NCBI RefSeq assembly: GCF_003515705.1
Contig: NZ_QWEH01000007.1
Location: 124,001-188,000 of the forward strand
From: Oceanobacillus profundus
Lineage (GTDB): Bacteria; Bacillota; Bacilli; Bacillales; Amphibacillaceae
Length of the DNA stretch: 64,000 bases
Direction of reading: 5' to 3'
Below are positions 1-9,600 of the stretch, piece after piece; position 1 is the first letter of the stretch, and each line of letters begins with the position of its first letter. The notes under the pieces were generated by a model that was not told the DNA's origin, made no database searches, and was given only the letters and a program-made list of their open reading frames with translations. The translations under genes and the position numbers were made by a program.

Positions 1-89
1 AAAAGAAAGCAGGTATTCCAACTACGTTGTTTTCAATGATTATGGATAAGTCTGGATTTGTCGCACAAACAGCTCCAATTAAGTTGTAA
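1..89 (+). CDS. 3' end of a tail gene (5' truncated)
   Basis: An open frame enters from the left edge (first full codon at 3) and ends at TAA 87-89, giving the last 28 residues of a protein that ends in AQTAPIKL. The next gene starts 15 bases later, so it belongs to the same transcription unit. The fragment is too short to assign by sequence. By position just ahead of a chaperone-like gene and a tape-measure-like giant it could be a tail tube or sheath-region protein, but this is inference from usual myophage gene order only. Confidence 0.5.
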   Translation, partial: KKAGIPTTLFSMIMDKSGFVAQTAPIKL

Positions 90-104
90 TTAGCAGGTGA
101 TAAT

Positions 105-821
105 ATGGCTCTTCCTTTAAAAGAAATAGAAGAATTTAAAACTAAATATGAAGACATATATGAAATTACTATTGGCGATAAAGAAGGAGAATTTTCATAT
201 ACATTCATTTATCGATTGATTGGAAAGAAAGAGTATAACGACATTATGGATGATGAAGTGGATATTCTACAAAGCCAGGAAAGAGTATGTAATCTCTGCA
301 TACTTTATCCTGAATATGATTTTACAGAGGGGTTAGCAGGAATTGCAGAAGTTTTATCTAATCATATCATTCATTCATCCTCTTTAATGCAAGGTCAGCA
401 AGTAGAATTGCTAAGTAACTATCGTGAAGAGATGATGATTTTTGATTATCAAATTGACTGTATTATTCATGAAGCGTTTCCTGAATATCCTATTGAAGAA
501 ATAGGTAACTGGACTATTGATAAAACGATGTATTATCTGTCACGAGCAGAATATATCTTAAAAGAACTTAGAGGTGTTCCGCTTCAATATATACCTCAAG
601 AAGAAGCAATTCCTCAAGAGCAGCAATATCAGAACACCTTTCATGCTAATAAAAATGATGTATCTCCATCTCAAATGGAAGATGAAGGTCTAAAATTGAT
701 TATGGAAAATGAAACGAAAAAAGGAAAACAAATCAACACTGAATTAAGTAATGTTAATGACATGATGCCAGAGTTGTCCTGGTTTGCATCAGAAGAAAAT
801 CTAAAAGGTGAGTTTGATTAA
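105..821 (+). CDS. Possible tail assembly chaperone / unknown tail protein
   Basis: A 238-residue acidic, mostly helical protein with no signal peptide or membrane segment. ATG 105 has an AGGTGA ribosome site about six bases upstream. It lies directly before the tape-measure-like giant, where tailed phages usually encode tail assembly chaperones. The C-terminal third is charged and low in complexity. A slippery-looking A run at 717-722 was checked: a -1 or +1 shift there meets a stop within a few codons, so the gpG/gpGT type of frameshift product is not supported. The function rests on position alone; I do not recognise the family. Confidence 0.55.
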   Translation: MALPLKEIEEFKTKYEDIYEITIGDKEGEFSYTFIYRLIGKKEYNDIMDDEVDILQSQERVCNLCILYPEYDFTEGLAGIAEVLSNHIIHSSSLMQGQQVELLSNYREEMMIFDYQIDCIIHEAFPEYPIEEIGNWTIDKTMYYLSRAEYILKELRGVPLQYIPQEEAIPQEQQYQNTFHANKNDVSPSQMEDEGLKLIMENETKKGKQINTELSNVNDMMPELSWFASEENLKGEFD

Positions 822-836
822 TAGGTGGGTGTTTCT

Positions 837-3800
837 GTGGAAGAAGTAAGAGTTGAAGATTATCAGAATAGAGAACATGACTATCGACGTTTTCTTGCTT
901 CAGAAGCAGAACGTAATGAAATGCCATTTTATCAAAAATTAGGCCTTGGAGTTGCGGCTGCAGCTGGAGCATTAGCGGTAGGATATAGAACAGGTGCTAT
1001 GCGCCATATGGCAAGATATCTTGATGATGTTGTTGCACCAACCAGGCAGGCAGTACGTGAAGTCTCTTCAGAGGAATCACCAATACTGAAAAACTTAAGC
1101 TTGGATGGTTTAAGAGATCGTGGATTGAAGATACAAGACAGACGAAATGAATTAATGCAATTGCGTCAAGAACAATCAAACTTATTAGATCGTAGAGAGT
1201 TTGATATGGTTCGTTACCTTCGTCAACGAGATACGCTAATCAATAAGGACGTTCCTGAATATATCTCTGAAGGACTTCGTTTTCAGTCTGTGATGCGTGA
1301 TATTAGAAACTCACCTTCTATAAAAAGGGAAACTGCTAATCAGATTGAGAAAGGATTGGCATCAGGGTATACCGGCATCTTAAAACGTGGAAGTGCTTCC
1401 GATATCAATCACCTATTAAGACAGTCAGGTGTTCAAGATAAAGATGTTCTTGATGTTGTGCATGACGCTAGAAAGAATAACCGGGATCAAGACTTTTCTA
1501 GAAGATCTGAAGAAGGAAGAGCTTGGATTGAAAACGTTCAAGAAAAATTAAGGCAGTCAACAGCTCAAGACATTGAATCTATCACAAAGCAAAATAATCC
1601 AATTAAGCAGTCTCTTTTAGGTAAGAGTCAACGTCAAGCTACCATTCAAGACGTATTAGAGCTACATAAATCAAAACAAATTGTTTTAAATGAAGATGTA
1701 CTTGGTCAGATTAAAGATGTAACCAAACACAATAAAGGGTTTCAGGATGCAATTTTTGATAACAATCTATATGTCACATTGAAAGATGGAAAAGTATCAG
1801 GCTATGCTGATTATAAGGCATTTGATAATGTCGGAAGAAACACTATGGAGTGGTGGTCACATACGATGCCTGGTGGATTAATGCATTTTCGTGACATGAT
1901 TAATATGCGAACAGCTAGAGAGCAGTCAAGCTTCCGTATTTTTAAAAGAGGTAGTATTCAACCTATGTTGAATGCTCACATGAATATTAATCCAGGTGAA
2001 GCTCTGACAGAAGATGTAGTCTTTTCTGGTGGAAGATTCATGCGATTATTTGATGATAACGCAATTAATAGTAATCAACCGCTTGAAGTGTTAAATCCAA
2101 ATAGAGAGATGTATCTTACTTCTTCTCGATATGGTACTGTTTCCACAATCACTCGACAAGCAAGTGGTGTTATGACAGATGGTACCCGCAGTGTTATGGG
2201 AGTCGATGTAACGAATAATAGACTTTTTAAATCCTTGGATATAGGTGGTCAAGAGAAAGACCCAATTGCATCAGAAGGTTTTAGTGTTTTTAGTAAGTTC
2301 TTTGACCCGGAATGGGACAGAAATCGTATTAATAAGGCTTTATCTAAAGGTATTGATTCACCTGAAGAGTATCATTTCTTACAGAGATTTTTAGATGAAA
2401 ATACGATTGGACTATCACCTAGAGTATTAAATCAAATAGAATCACATTTACCACAGTCATTACAGACTGAAATTAAAGATATGGGAATTCATTTTGGACG
2501 AGACGAAGATATGCTTAAGCTATTTAAGCATCTTGGTGAAGGGAATTATCGGACAAGTTTTGAATTCAATCAATTGTATAGAAACTTTGATCGAAACCCG
2601 GAAGAAGTCTTAAATAGAACAATGCCCAGAGGAAGAACAAGTGTCATCTTAGGCGGCAGCATAGAAGTTAAAACAGGAATGGATCAAATCAATCAAGAGA
2701 TTGGTAAAGAATTGGTTCGCCAAATAGCACAGCATGAATCGATTACTTCAGGTGTCCCTGTTCGAGAAGCACAGCATACTTTACGTAACATATTGAAAGA
2801 CAAAAGTAGTGAAGGACTTTTAACAAAACCTGAATTTCAAAACGCTGAAAGATTAATAAATCAACAAATGTTTGAGCAAGCTGGAAAGAGTTTAAGAGGA
2901 AACTATGAGCACCTCATTAGTGAAACCAACCAATTATTGTTAGGCAAAGATAATATCAATCAAACATTCCAACAAGGACTAGATACTTTATCTAAACAAG
3001 TAAATCCATTGCTTCATAAAAGCACAAATGCAAACCATGTCAATCAAATTGCAGATGAATACGTAGCAGTTAATAAGTCAAATGTTTGGGATAACTTAAA
3101 AAGTATTGATGGAATTAGAGATTTAGGTAGACAATTAAGTTTACGTACTGGTTCTCGAAATATGGAAGACATGACTACATTATCTATCTTTGGATCTTAT
3201 TATCCAGCATATCGTTTACAAGAAGCTTTAGGCAGTCTTGGACTAGGTTTATCTGGAGCTTCTATGGGAAGTCCGTTGCAAATATGGAGCTCCTTGCTTT
3301 TAAAGCGTGGACTTCCGATTGTCGCAGGTGTTGAAGGTTATCAGTACGCTGACTATTTGATGGATGAATATACAGGAGCAGGATTTTCGGAAAGATGGGA
3401 AAACTATAAAGCTCATCAGCGGTTAGCTGATGCTGGTGCTAGGGAAGAATTCGATTCAATAGCTGACTTAGAAAGACAACGTATGCTGCGTCCTGGAATT
3501 GAACATTTTGAAGCAATGCCATCTATTCATTTACCTGGATTTGGTGAAGTAGGTCCTGGTGTTCTTCTTAATCAAATGATGGGAGCTGTAACTGGAATAT
3601 CTTCTCCATTATCTGATAAAGATACAATGACAGTAGAAGAGACATACGATGATATCCTCCATGGTACAGATGAGATTCGTAAAGGTCGATGGTGGGCAAT
3701 CGGGTCACGGACTGCTTATCGTGGAGACCGTATCATTGAATTTGCTCCTAATAGTTATAGGCAAGCCCACAGTGATTGGGAGTATACCAATGTTATTGGA

Positions 3801-6677
3801 AGCGGAGAAGAGCAGTATGCTCATTCCTTATTTCCAACGTTTGAAAACCCACTAGGAGCTCTTTCCTTTCTAATTGGAACTAGAGATCCTTACTGGTTTG
3901 AGAAAAAGCATTATTATGATCGGCCTTATCTTTTAACAGGTGATTTCTTCAATAGTAATACTCCTTTCATTGGAGATATTGGAAATATGACCATAGGACA
4001 GATTTTAAAGCCAACACGAGAAATGCATGGAGAGTACTGGGCTGAACCAGAAATCATTCAGGAAAGTGCTGATAGTTTAGGTGAACGGCCATCAAGACCA
4101 GTAACAACTCGTATTTCTCCTTCAGGTCGTGTTGAATATAATGTTGAAGCATCAATTCAAGACTATGGAGCGGAAGCACCTATTTATGTTGCCAGAAGAA
4201 GAATTGATTCAGAGACGAATGAAGAAACAGGCGACATGATTATTGGTGATTTGCAATCAGGAAAAACAATTTATCTTCCAAGTAGAATGAATGGTGCATA
4301 TGTTGACTTAGATAGTGCTTTTATTGCTTCTGAGCAAAACATGGAGCGAATGATTGAAACGAGTCCACAAGGGCTGTTTGCACCAACTTATGAGTACCAA
4401 AAAGAAGTAGATCGCAGGAAATTAGCAGAATTAAATGACCCTCGAAGTGCACAATGGAGAGCGCAAGAGATGGCAAGTAACTGGCTGGAGCCACACGGTG
4501 TATATAACTGGATTTTCATGGATGAGCTACTTGGAAGAGATCCTTATGCAGGAAAAGAAGTTATAGCAAAAGCAGACCAAGCTTATAATGCATCTAACGC
4601 TTTCTGGGACTCTGAATTAGGTTCTCTAGGAGGAAGTCTTTCAGAGATTGGCAGACGTTTCATACGAAGAGATAGCGGGCAATTAGAGCATTATAATCCC
4701 ATTCGAAATCAAATGCCTGACTGGTTACCAGGAGGAAATTATTTTATTAATTTCCAGACAGGTGATCCTTATTCTTTAATACCAAATGGAGTATATCGTT
4801 TACCAGGAGAAGCTTATGAAGCGATGAACCCATTACATCCTGATGAAACAGGAAGATATGGAGCTTTTGATAAGCTTAAGATACTGGCAGATGTTGCACC
4901 ATGGTCAGATGAATATCGTTTCTGGAAAGACTATGTAACAGAGTATGAAGATGACCCAGAAATAAGAAAGCAAGCAGCTGAAATTAAACGTCAAGTATCT
5001 CAACGGAATCGAAAATATGAATTCCATGACTATATGTACAAGGATGCAGAACTTGAAAAGGAAAAAGTAACAGTAACAAAATTTTTAGATGATTACACCT
5101 TCCTCGCCAAAGAATATGGCGACCAGCCTATTCGATTAGCGGGCATCGATGCTAGATCAAATGCTGAAGGTGTATTAGAGAAATACATCGATGTTGGTGA
5201 TCGCATCACTATTGGTGTTGATGCTGATGAGAATCATCGTATTTCTGACGACACTTATGGAACAATGAGAGCAGTTGTCTTTAAAGGAATAGAAAGCCTA
5301 AATAGGCAAATTATTGAACGAGGAGAAATGAAAGAATCTCAAACAGATTTCTCTGCCCCTGGTGTGTGGGCAAGGTTTACTCCAGAAGAAATTGCTGCAG
5401 GTGCAAGATGGGAAACAGTAGCTCACGCAGAAACAGCATTTAATACTAAGTTTTTACAAGTCAGAACCGCTCTAGAAGAATATGAAAGAGACCAAATTTA
5501 TTTGCAAGACTGGTCAACGTGGCAAAACTTTGGTGTCACTGACTATGCTATTCCTGCCGTTCAACGATTAGCTGGTCGTGACAATCCATTAATTGCAGGT
5601 GTTGCAGGCGCTGCATTTGGTGGAACCATTGGTAGAATCTTCTTAGGTGGGGGATCAAGAACCAAAGGTGGGGCACTTATTGGTGCGATTGGTGGAATTG
5701 GTGCCAATCTTTATGGAAAAGCTTATGAGTATTCAACTGGTGAAAGATGGATACCAGAGCGTAGGCGTATTGAACATGATATTAATGAGTATTTTGATGT
5801 ATTAGAGTATATGAAATACACAGGACTCTATGAAAAAGCTAAAGTTGAATTATCTCATATGGGATATGATGCTGAAGAGTTTTTAAATTATGTAGAAGAA
5901 AAAGAAGGAAAAACAAAGCAGCGTCGCAGTGAGCTTGAAGAAAGAAAACAAGAACTTTATCTTACTCAACCGAATGGATGGGAAGAAGAACGAAAAGAAA
6001 TTAATCGGGAGTTGGCTAAGCTAACAGAACAGTGGGATGAATTACAACTTCCAGAGCCAGTTGCTCAAGCATTATATTATAAAGAACAAGCAGAAACTAC
6101 GTTATATGCTATTGATCCGTTTGAAGATCGACTTAATATAATGCAGGCTTTACCATATAAAGATCGTTGGTTCTTTAATGATTTTGCAAATGCACGAACA
6201 AAAGATCGAGATGAGATTTTAGAGTTGATTCCTGAGAACCAACGAAGAATTTATCAAGCCCTGTGGGGAATGGAAACTGAGGAAAGAAAACCTTTATCAT
6301 ATTATGCAGAAAAGTATGCAATACCAGATGCAGATTGGGAAGGATGGAGTCCTCAATACTCATTAGAAGATATAAAGGTTCAAGTTGTTCAAGATAGCGG
6401 ATTAAACCTATCTGATTTTAACTTTTGGGAAGATGATGTAGAAGCATCTAAATATGCTCCTAGGTTGCCAGACTCATATGATACACCAAGGTTTGGAGGA
6501 TTTAAGCAAGTTGAAGATAGTATTAGACAAGTATTGGAAGGACAAGGGCTGCATGATGTTCAAGTGACTGTTCATCCAAATAACGGTTCTGAAACACATG
6601 CAAGAGTGAATTATCAAAAAGACCGAAGCCAAGAAATTGAAGATGAATTCCGTTACCATATGGATGACTATTTGTAG
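837..6677 (+). CDS. Giant tape-measure-like tail protein with a degenerate SNase-like segment
   Basis: About 1946 residues if started at GTG 837, which has AGGTGG at 823-828 eight bases upstream. A GTG at 825 is in frame but lacks a well-placed site. The first 800 residues are charged and helical. Hydrophobic, Gly/Ala-rich segments lie near residues 36-50, 808-832, 1583-1606 and 1612-1627, a pattern common in tape-measure and DNA-ejection proteins. Around residues 1410-1510 the order PIRLAGID ... GDRITIGV ... DDTYGTMRAVVF ... LNRQIIERG follows the staphylococcal nuclease fold, but the usual APE after GID and the Arg of the YGR motif are not conserved, so it may be structural only. Position after the chaperone-like gene and before the hub supports a tape-measure role. 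The length would suit a tail of roughly 290 nm by the usual 0.15 nm per residue rule. Confidence 0.65.
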   Translation: MEEVRVEDYQNREHDYRRFLASEAERNEMPFYQKLGLGVAAAAGALAVGYRTGAMRHMARYLDDVVAPTRQAVREVSSEESPILKNLSLDGLRDRGLKIQDRRNELMQLRQEQSNLLDRREFDMVRYLRQRDTLINKDVPEYISEGLRFQSVMRDIRNSPSIKRETANQIEKGLASGYTGILKRGSASDINHLLRQSGVQDKDVLDVVHDARKNNRDQDFSRRSEEGRAWIENVQEKLRQSTAQDIESITKQNNPIKQSLLGKSQRQATIQDVLELHKSKQIVLNEDVLGQIKDVTKHNKGFQDAIFDNNLYVTLKDGKVSGYADYKAFDNVGRNTMEWWSHTMPGGLMHFRDMINMRTAREQSSFRIFKRGSIQPMLNAHMNINPGEALTEDVVFSGGRFMRLFDDNAINSNQPLEVLNPNREMYLTSSRYGTVSTITRQASGVMTDGTRSVMGVDVTNNRLFKSLDIGGQEKDPIASEGFSVFSKFFDPEWDRNRINKALSKGIDSPEEYHFLQRFLDENTIGLSPRVLNQIESHLPQSLQTEIKDMGIHFGRDEDMLKLFKHLGEGNYRTSFEFNQLYRNFDRNPEEVLNRTMPRGRTSVILGGSIEVKTGMDQINQEIGKELVRQIAQHESITSGVPVREAQHTLRNILKDKSSEGLLTKPEFQNAERLINQQMFEQAGKSLRGNYEHLISETNQLLLGKDNINQTFQQGLDTLSKQVNPLLHKSTNANHVNQIADEYVAVNKSNVWDNLKSIDGIRDLGRQLSLRTGSRNMEDMTTLSIFGSYYPAYRLQEALGSLGLGLSGASMGSPLQIWSSLLLKRGLPIVAGVEGYQYADYLMDEYTGAGFSERWENYKAHQRLADAGAREEFDSIADLERQRMLRPGIEHFEAMPSIHLPGFGEVGPGVLLNQMMGAVTGISSPLSDKDTMTVEETYDDILHGTDEIRKGRWWAIGSRTAYRGDRIIEFAPNSYRQAHSDWEYTNVIGSGEEQYAHSLFPTFENPLGALSFLIGTRDPYWFEKKHYYDRPYLLTGDFFNSNTPFIGDIGNMTIGQILKPTREMHGEYWAEPEIIQESADSLGERPSRPVTTRISPSGRVEYNVEASIQDYGAEAPIYVARRRIDSETNEETGDMIIGDLQSGKTIYLPSRMNGAYVDLDSAFIASEQNMERMIETSPQGLFAPTYEYQKEVDRRKLAELNDPRSAQWRAQEMASNWLEPHGVYNWIFMDELLGRDPYAGKEVIAKADQAYNASNAFWDSELGSLGGSLSEIGRRFIRRDSGQLEHYNPIRNQMPDWLPGGNYFINFQTGDPYSLIPNGVYRLPGEAYEAMNPLHPDETGRYGAFDKLKILADVAPWSDEYRFWKDYVTEYEDDPEIRKQAAEIKRQVSQRNRKYEFHDYMYKDAELEKEKVTVTKFLDDYTFLAKEYGDQPIRLAGIDARSNAEGVLEKYIDVGDRITIGVDADENHRISDDTYGTMRAVVFKGIESLNRQIIERGEMKESQTDFSAPGVWARFTPEEIAAGARWETVAHAETAFNTKFLQVRTALEEYERDQIYLQDWSTWQNFGVTDYAIPAVQRLAGRDNPLIAGVAGAAFGGTIGRIFLGGGSRTKGGALIGAIGGIGANLYGKAYEYSTGERWIPERRRIEHDINEYFDVLEYMKYTGLYEKAKVELSHMGYDAEEFLNYVEEKEGKTKQRRSELEERKQELYLTQPNGWEEERKEINRELAKLTEQWDELQLPEPVAQALYYKEQAETTLYAIDPFEDRLNIMQALPYKDRWFFNDFANARTKDRDEILELIPENQRRIYQALWGMETEERKPLSYYAEKYAIPDADWEGWSPQYSLEDIKVQVVQDSGLNLSDFNFWEDDVEASKYAPRLPDSYDTPRFGGFKQVEDSIRQVLEGQGLHDVQVTVHPNNGSETHARVNYQKDRSQEIEDEFRYHMDDYL

Positions 6678-6688
6678 GATGTGATTAA

Positions 6689-9600
6689 ATGGATGAGATG
6701 AAAGAGAGATTAGAATCACTTGGATTAACATATTTGCCACCAGCTCAAGGTAATCAAGAGTTGGTGGCAATGTTCAACCCAGTTCAAAGAAGAGATTATT
6801 ACCATAATTATAACTATCAAGATAATGTGCAAAAAATGGCCCAAGTTGTGAATCAAAACAATAACAGTAAAGACATTTTTGACAACCAACAAACATATCG
6901 GTTGTTGAATAGTTCGCATAGTCGTATGGGGCAAGATCAAATGCGAAAATTTCAAGACTTCTCAACTGCAAATCAATTTTTCACATTTGATATTGAAACA
7001 CTTGGAAATGCTCTTCATGGTGATAACTTCAGCATTTCTGAAATTGCAGTACAAGGGTTCCAGCGAAATGGAAATAAATTTAAGCCATCTAACCAAAGCT
7101 TAACACTTGTTGGATCACCATCGCAGTCTGTACAAAATGATATGATTCAAGTTATCACTCAATTACGTCAGGATCCATATCAATTCAATAAGTTGGAAGA
7201 TTGGAAGAAGCGTACGCTTGTTGACTTAACAAGATATTCAACTCGAACCGATGGCGGAGTAACACCTGCTGTTTTTGAAAGTCAAAATGGCAATATGATT
7301 AACTTTGGTCATAACAGTTTAGCTAATACCTTCTTTAAAGATGAAAGAATGATTGCTTCAAGAGTTATTGAGAAGATGAGTAATGTGTTACAACATGCAG
7401 AGTCAGGTTTAGAAAATCTAAGCGAAAATAAATATGGATTAAACTCTAATCAAATGATTGATCAATTCAATAAATTTGTTCATCAAAACAATGATAGTTA
7501 TTTCATATCCTACAATGGAGATTCATTTGATATTCCAAAATTAAAGGCTTTTGGAGAGCAAGCAGGAAATAATCCTATGCTGACTCCCAATAAACATTTA
7601 GACTACTTTCGTGTTATTCAAACAACATTCCCTAATCCTTTAGATTTACATCGCTTATTAAATCAAGATGCAAGCAGACCTAGTACTGGGATGACAAAAC
7701 TACAAGCATTCCGCAGTACTTTAGGATACGATACGGAAGCAGCGCACAGTGCTACTCACGATATTGGGTTAGAAGGATTAGCTGGAGTTATACAAGAAAG
7801 TAATCCTCATATTCAAGATAGAATTCAAAATGGCAAAACAAGCATTGGAGATGGATTTAATTTTCAAACTGAAAAGTTTAGTTGGAATGATGCACCAGTA
7901 GAGAGAGGACAGACTTTATTTGCTTTGGGTGGAGTTCGAGCAAGAAGAGATGGCGAATTATCCTTTGCAGCAAAGTTTGATCCAGAAACAGGTGTGTACA
8001 ATCCGATTAATGATTCTTTTAATACAACTATCATTAATGCAAAAACATTCTATGATCTGGAAGGAATCGTTGATTTATCTGATGGAAATACGAATCGATA
8101 TGGATTAAAACTTTACGATCAGGATAGAGATTTACACAACTTTATTATTCGTGAAGGCGACAATGCATTACATGAGATTCAAGACTTTATGCAAAATCGT
8201 TTCTATAATTGGGATGGTTTAGATAAAGAAACACGTAGAAGAGTATCAGATGCTCGATTAACAGATAGTGCTAGACGGCAGTATGAACGATTGTTTAGTT
8301 TGGAGAAAGCAGGAACTGGAAGGACAGGTGGGTTTAATGCTGCTCAGCGAACGTATCAAAATGCAAAAGTTCTAGAAGAACGTCTTAGTGGAAAAGATAA
8401 AAACATACAAGGACCTGATTATCATGCGTTAAGGCAGAATCGTATCACTCATGAAAGTATGATGGAGCAGCTTCGTTCTGGATTCGACAGCTTATGGAAT
8501 CCTGAAACAAAGTCGTGGGTAAAAAATGAGAGAGAAATGGAAAACTTCTTCCGTATGGGAGAAAGACTTATTTCAGAACGGCCAGCCTTTGAACCTGCCC
8601 TAAAATATATTGAAAGTCATTTGTCTGAGCCGACACAAAGGGATTTAGCTTGGAATCTATATACAAAGAAAGTAAATGAAGCATTCCCTATGGCAAAAGA
8701 GACTATTCCTCTACAAGAATTTGAAAACCGAAGAGTTGGATATACAGACTTTAATACAAATACAAAACACTCTTTAGATATGAGTTCATGGAGCTCAACT
8801 GAGCAAAGCATAAGTCGATATGTTTACAGTAGAGATATAAGTCAAAATGGAGATTTAACGCCTGAATTGAGAGAAGATCGATACCGGGAGCGAATGAACC
8901 AATTTTTAAAAACATTACAAGGTAACGATGTTATAAATGAAAATACAGCTAACGAATTAATTAATATTAATAATCAAAGCGCTACAGTTAGAAATGCCAT
9001 TATCGAAGCAACAGACATTTTGCAAAGTAAGGTCTTTGACTTTGATAGCACTGTTCAACAAATATCACTTGGATATAATAATGCTATTCAGCAAATGGAT
9101 TTAGCAACAAATGAAATAATGTTCCAAGAAGCGGTCAAACAAGTTAGATCCATGAATCAGGTTCGAATCAACCCACAGCAAGTAACAGGTTCAAAAGTTG
9201 AATTCAGTCCAGAGGTAGAAAGAGCACTTCAGCGATTAGATCAATCTCGTTTAAGTGGATTGTCACCGAACAACAGACAAGCGTTAGAAAGTGTTTTGTC
9301 TAGTGTTGTAGGAAACAGCAAATTTAATCAACATCATGTTGCTTTAAGCATGGACCAGCAAACAGCTAATGCTAGAATTTCCATTTACAATCCATCAAAT
9401 AGTACAAGCGTGATTGACGCTATCAGCAGTGGACAGGAGCACCCCAATGCCCTAAGCATTAATGTTCCTTTAGTTGGAGAACATGGTGTACATCAAATTG
9501 GAAATAGACGTATTAACGCAAGAAGATACATGGATTATCAAGATGGCCAGTTTGTAGTAAGGTCTTCCACTCAACAGCTTGCAGATAATTATACTCGTAA

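Noticed and set aside
717..723. A-rich run AAAAAAG as a programmed frameshift site in the chaperone-like gene
   Set aside because: The run is not in the frame needed for a -1 slip, and both the -1 and +1 frames stop within about ten codons, so no gpGT-like product results.
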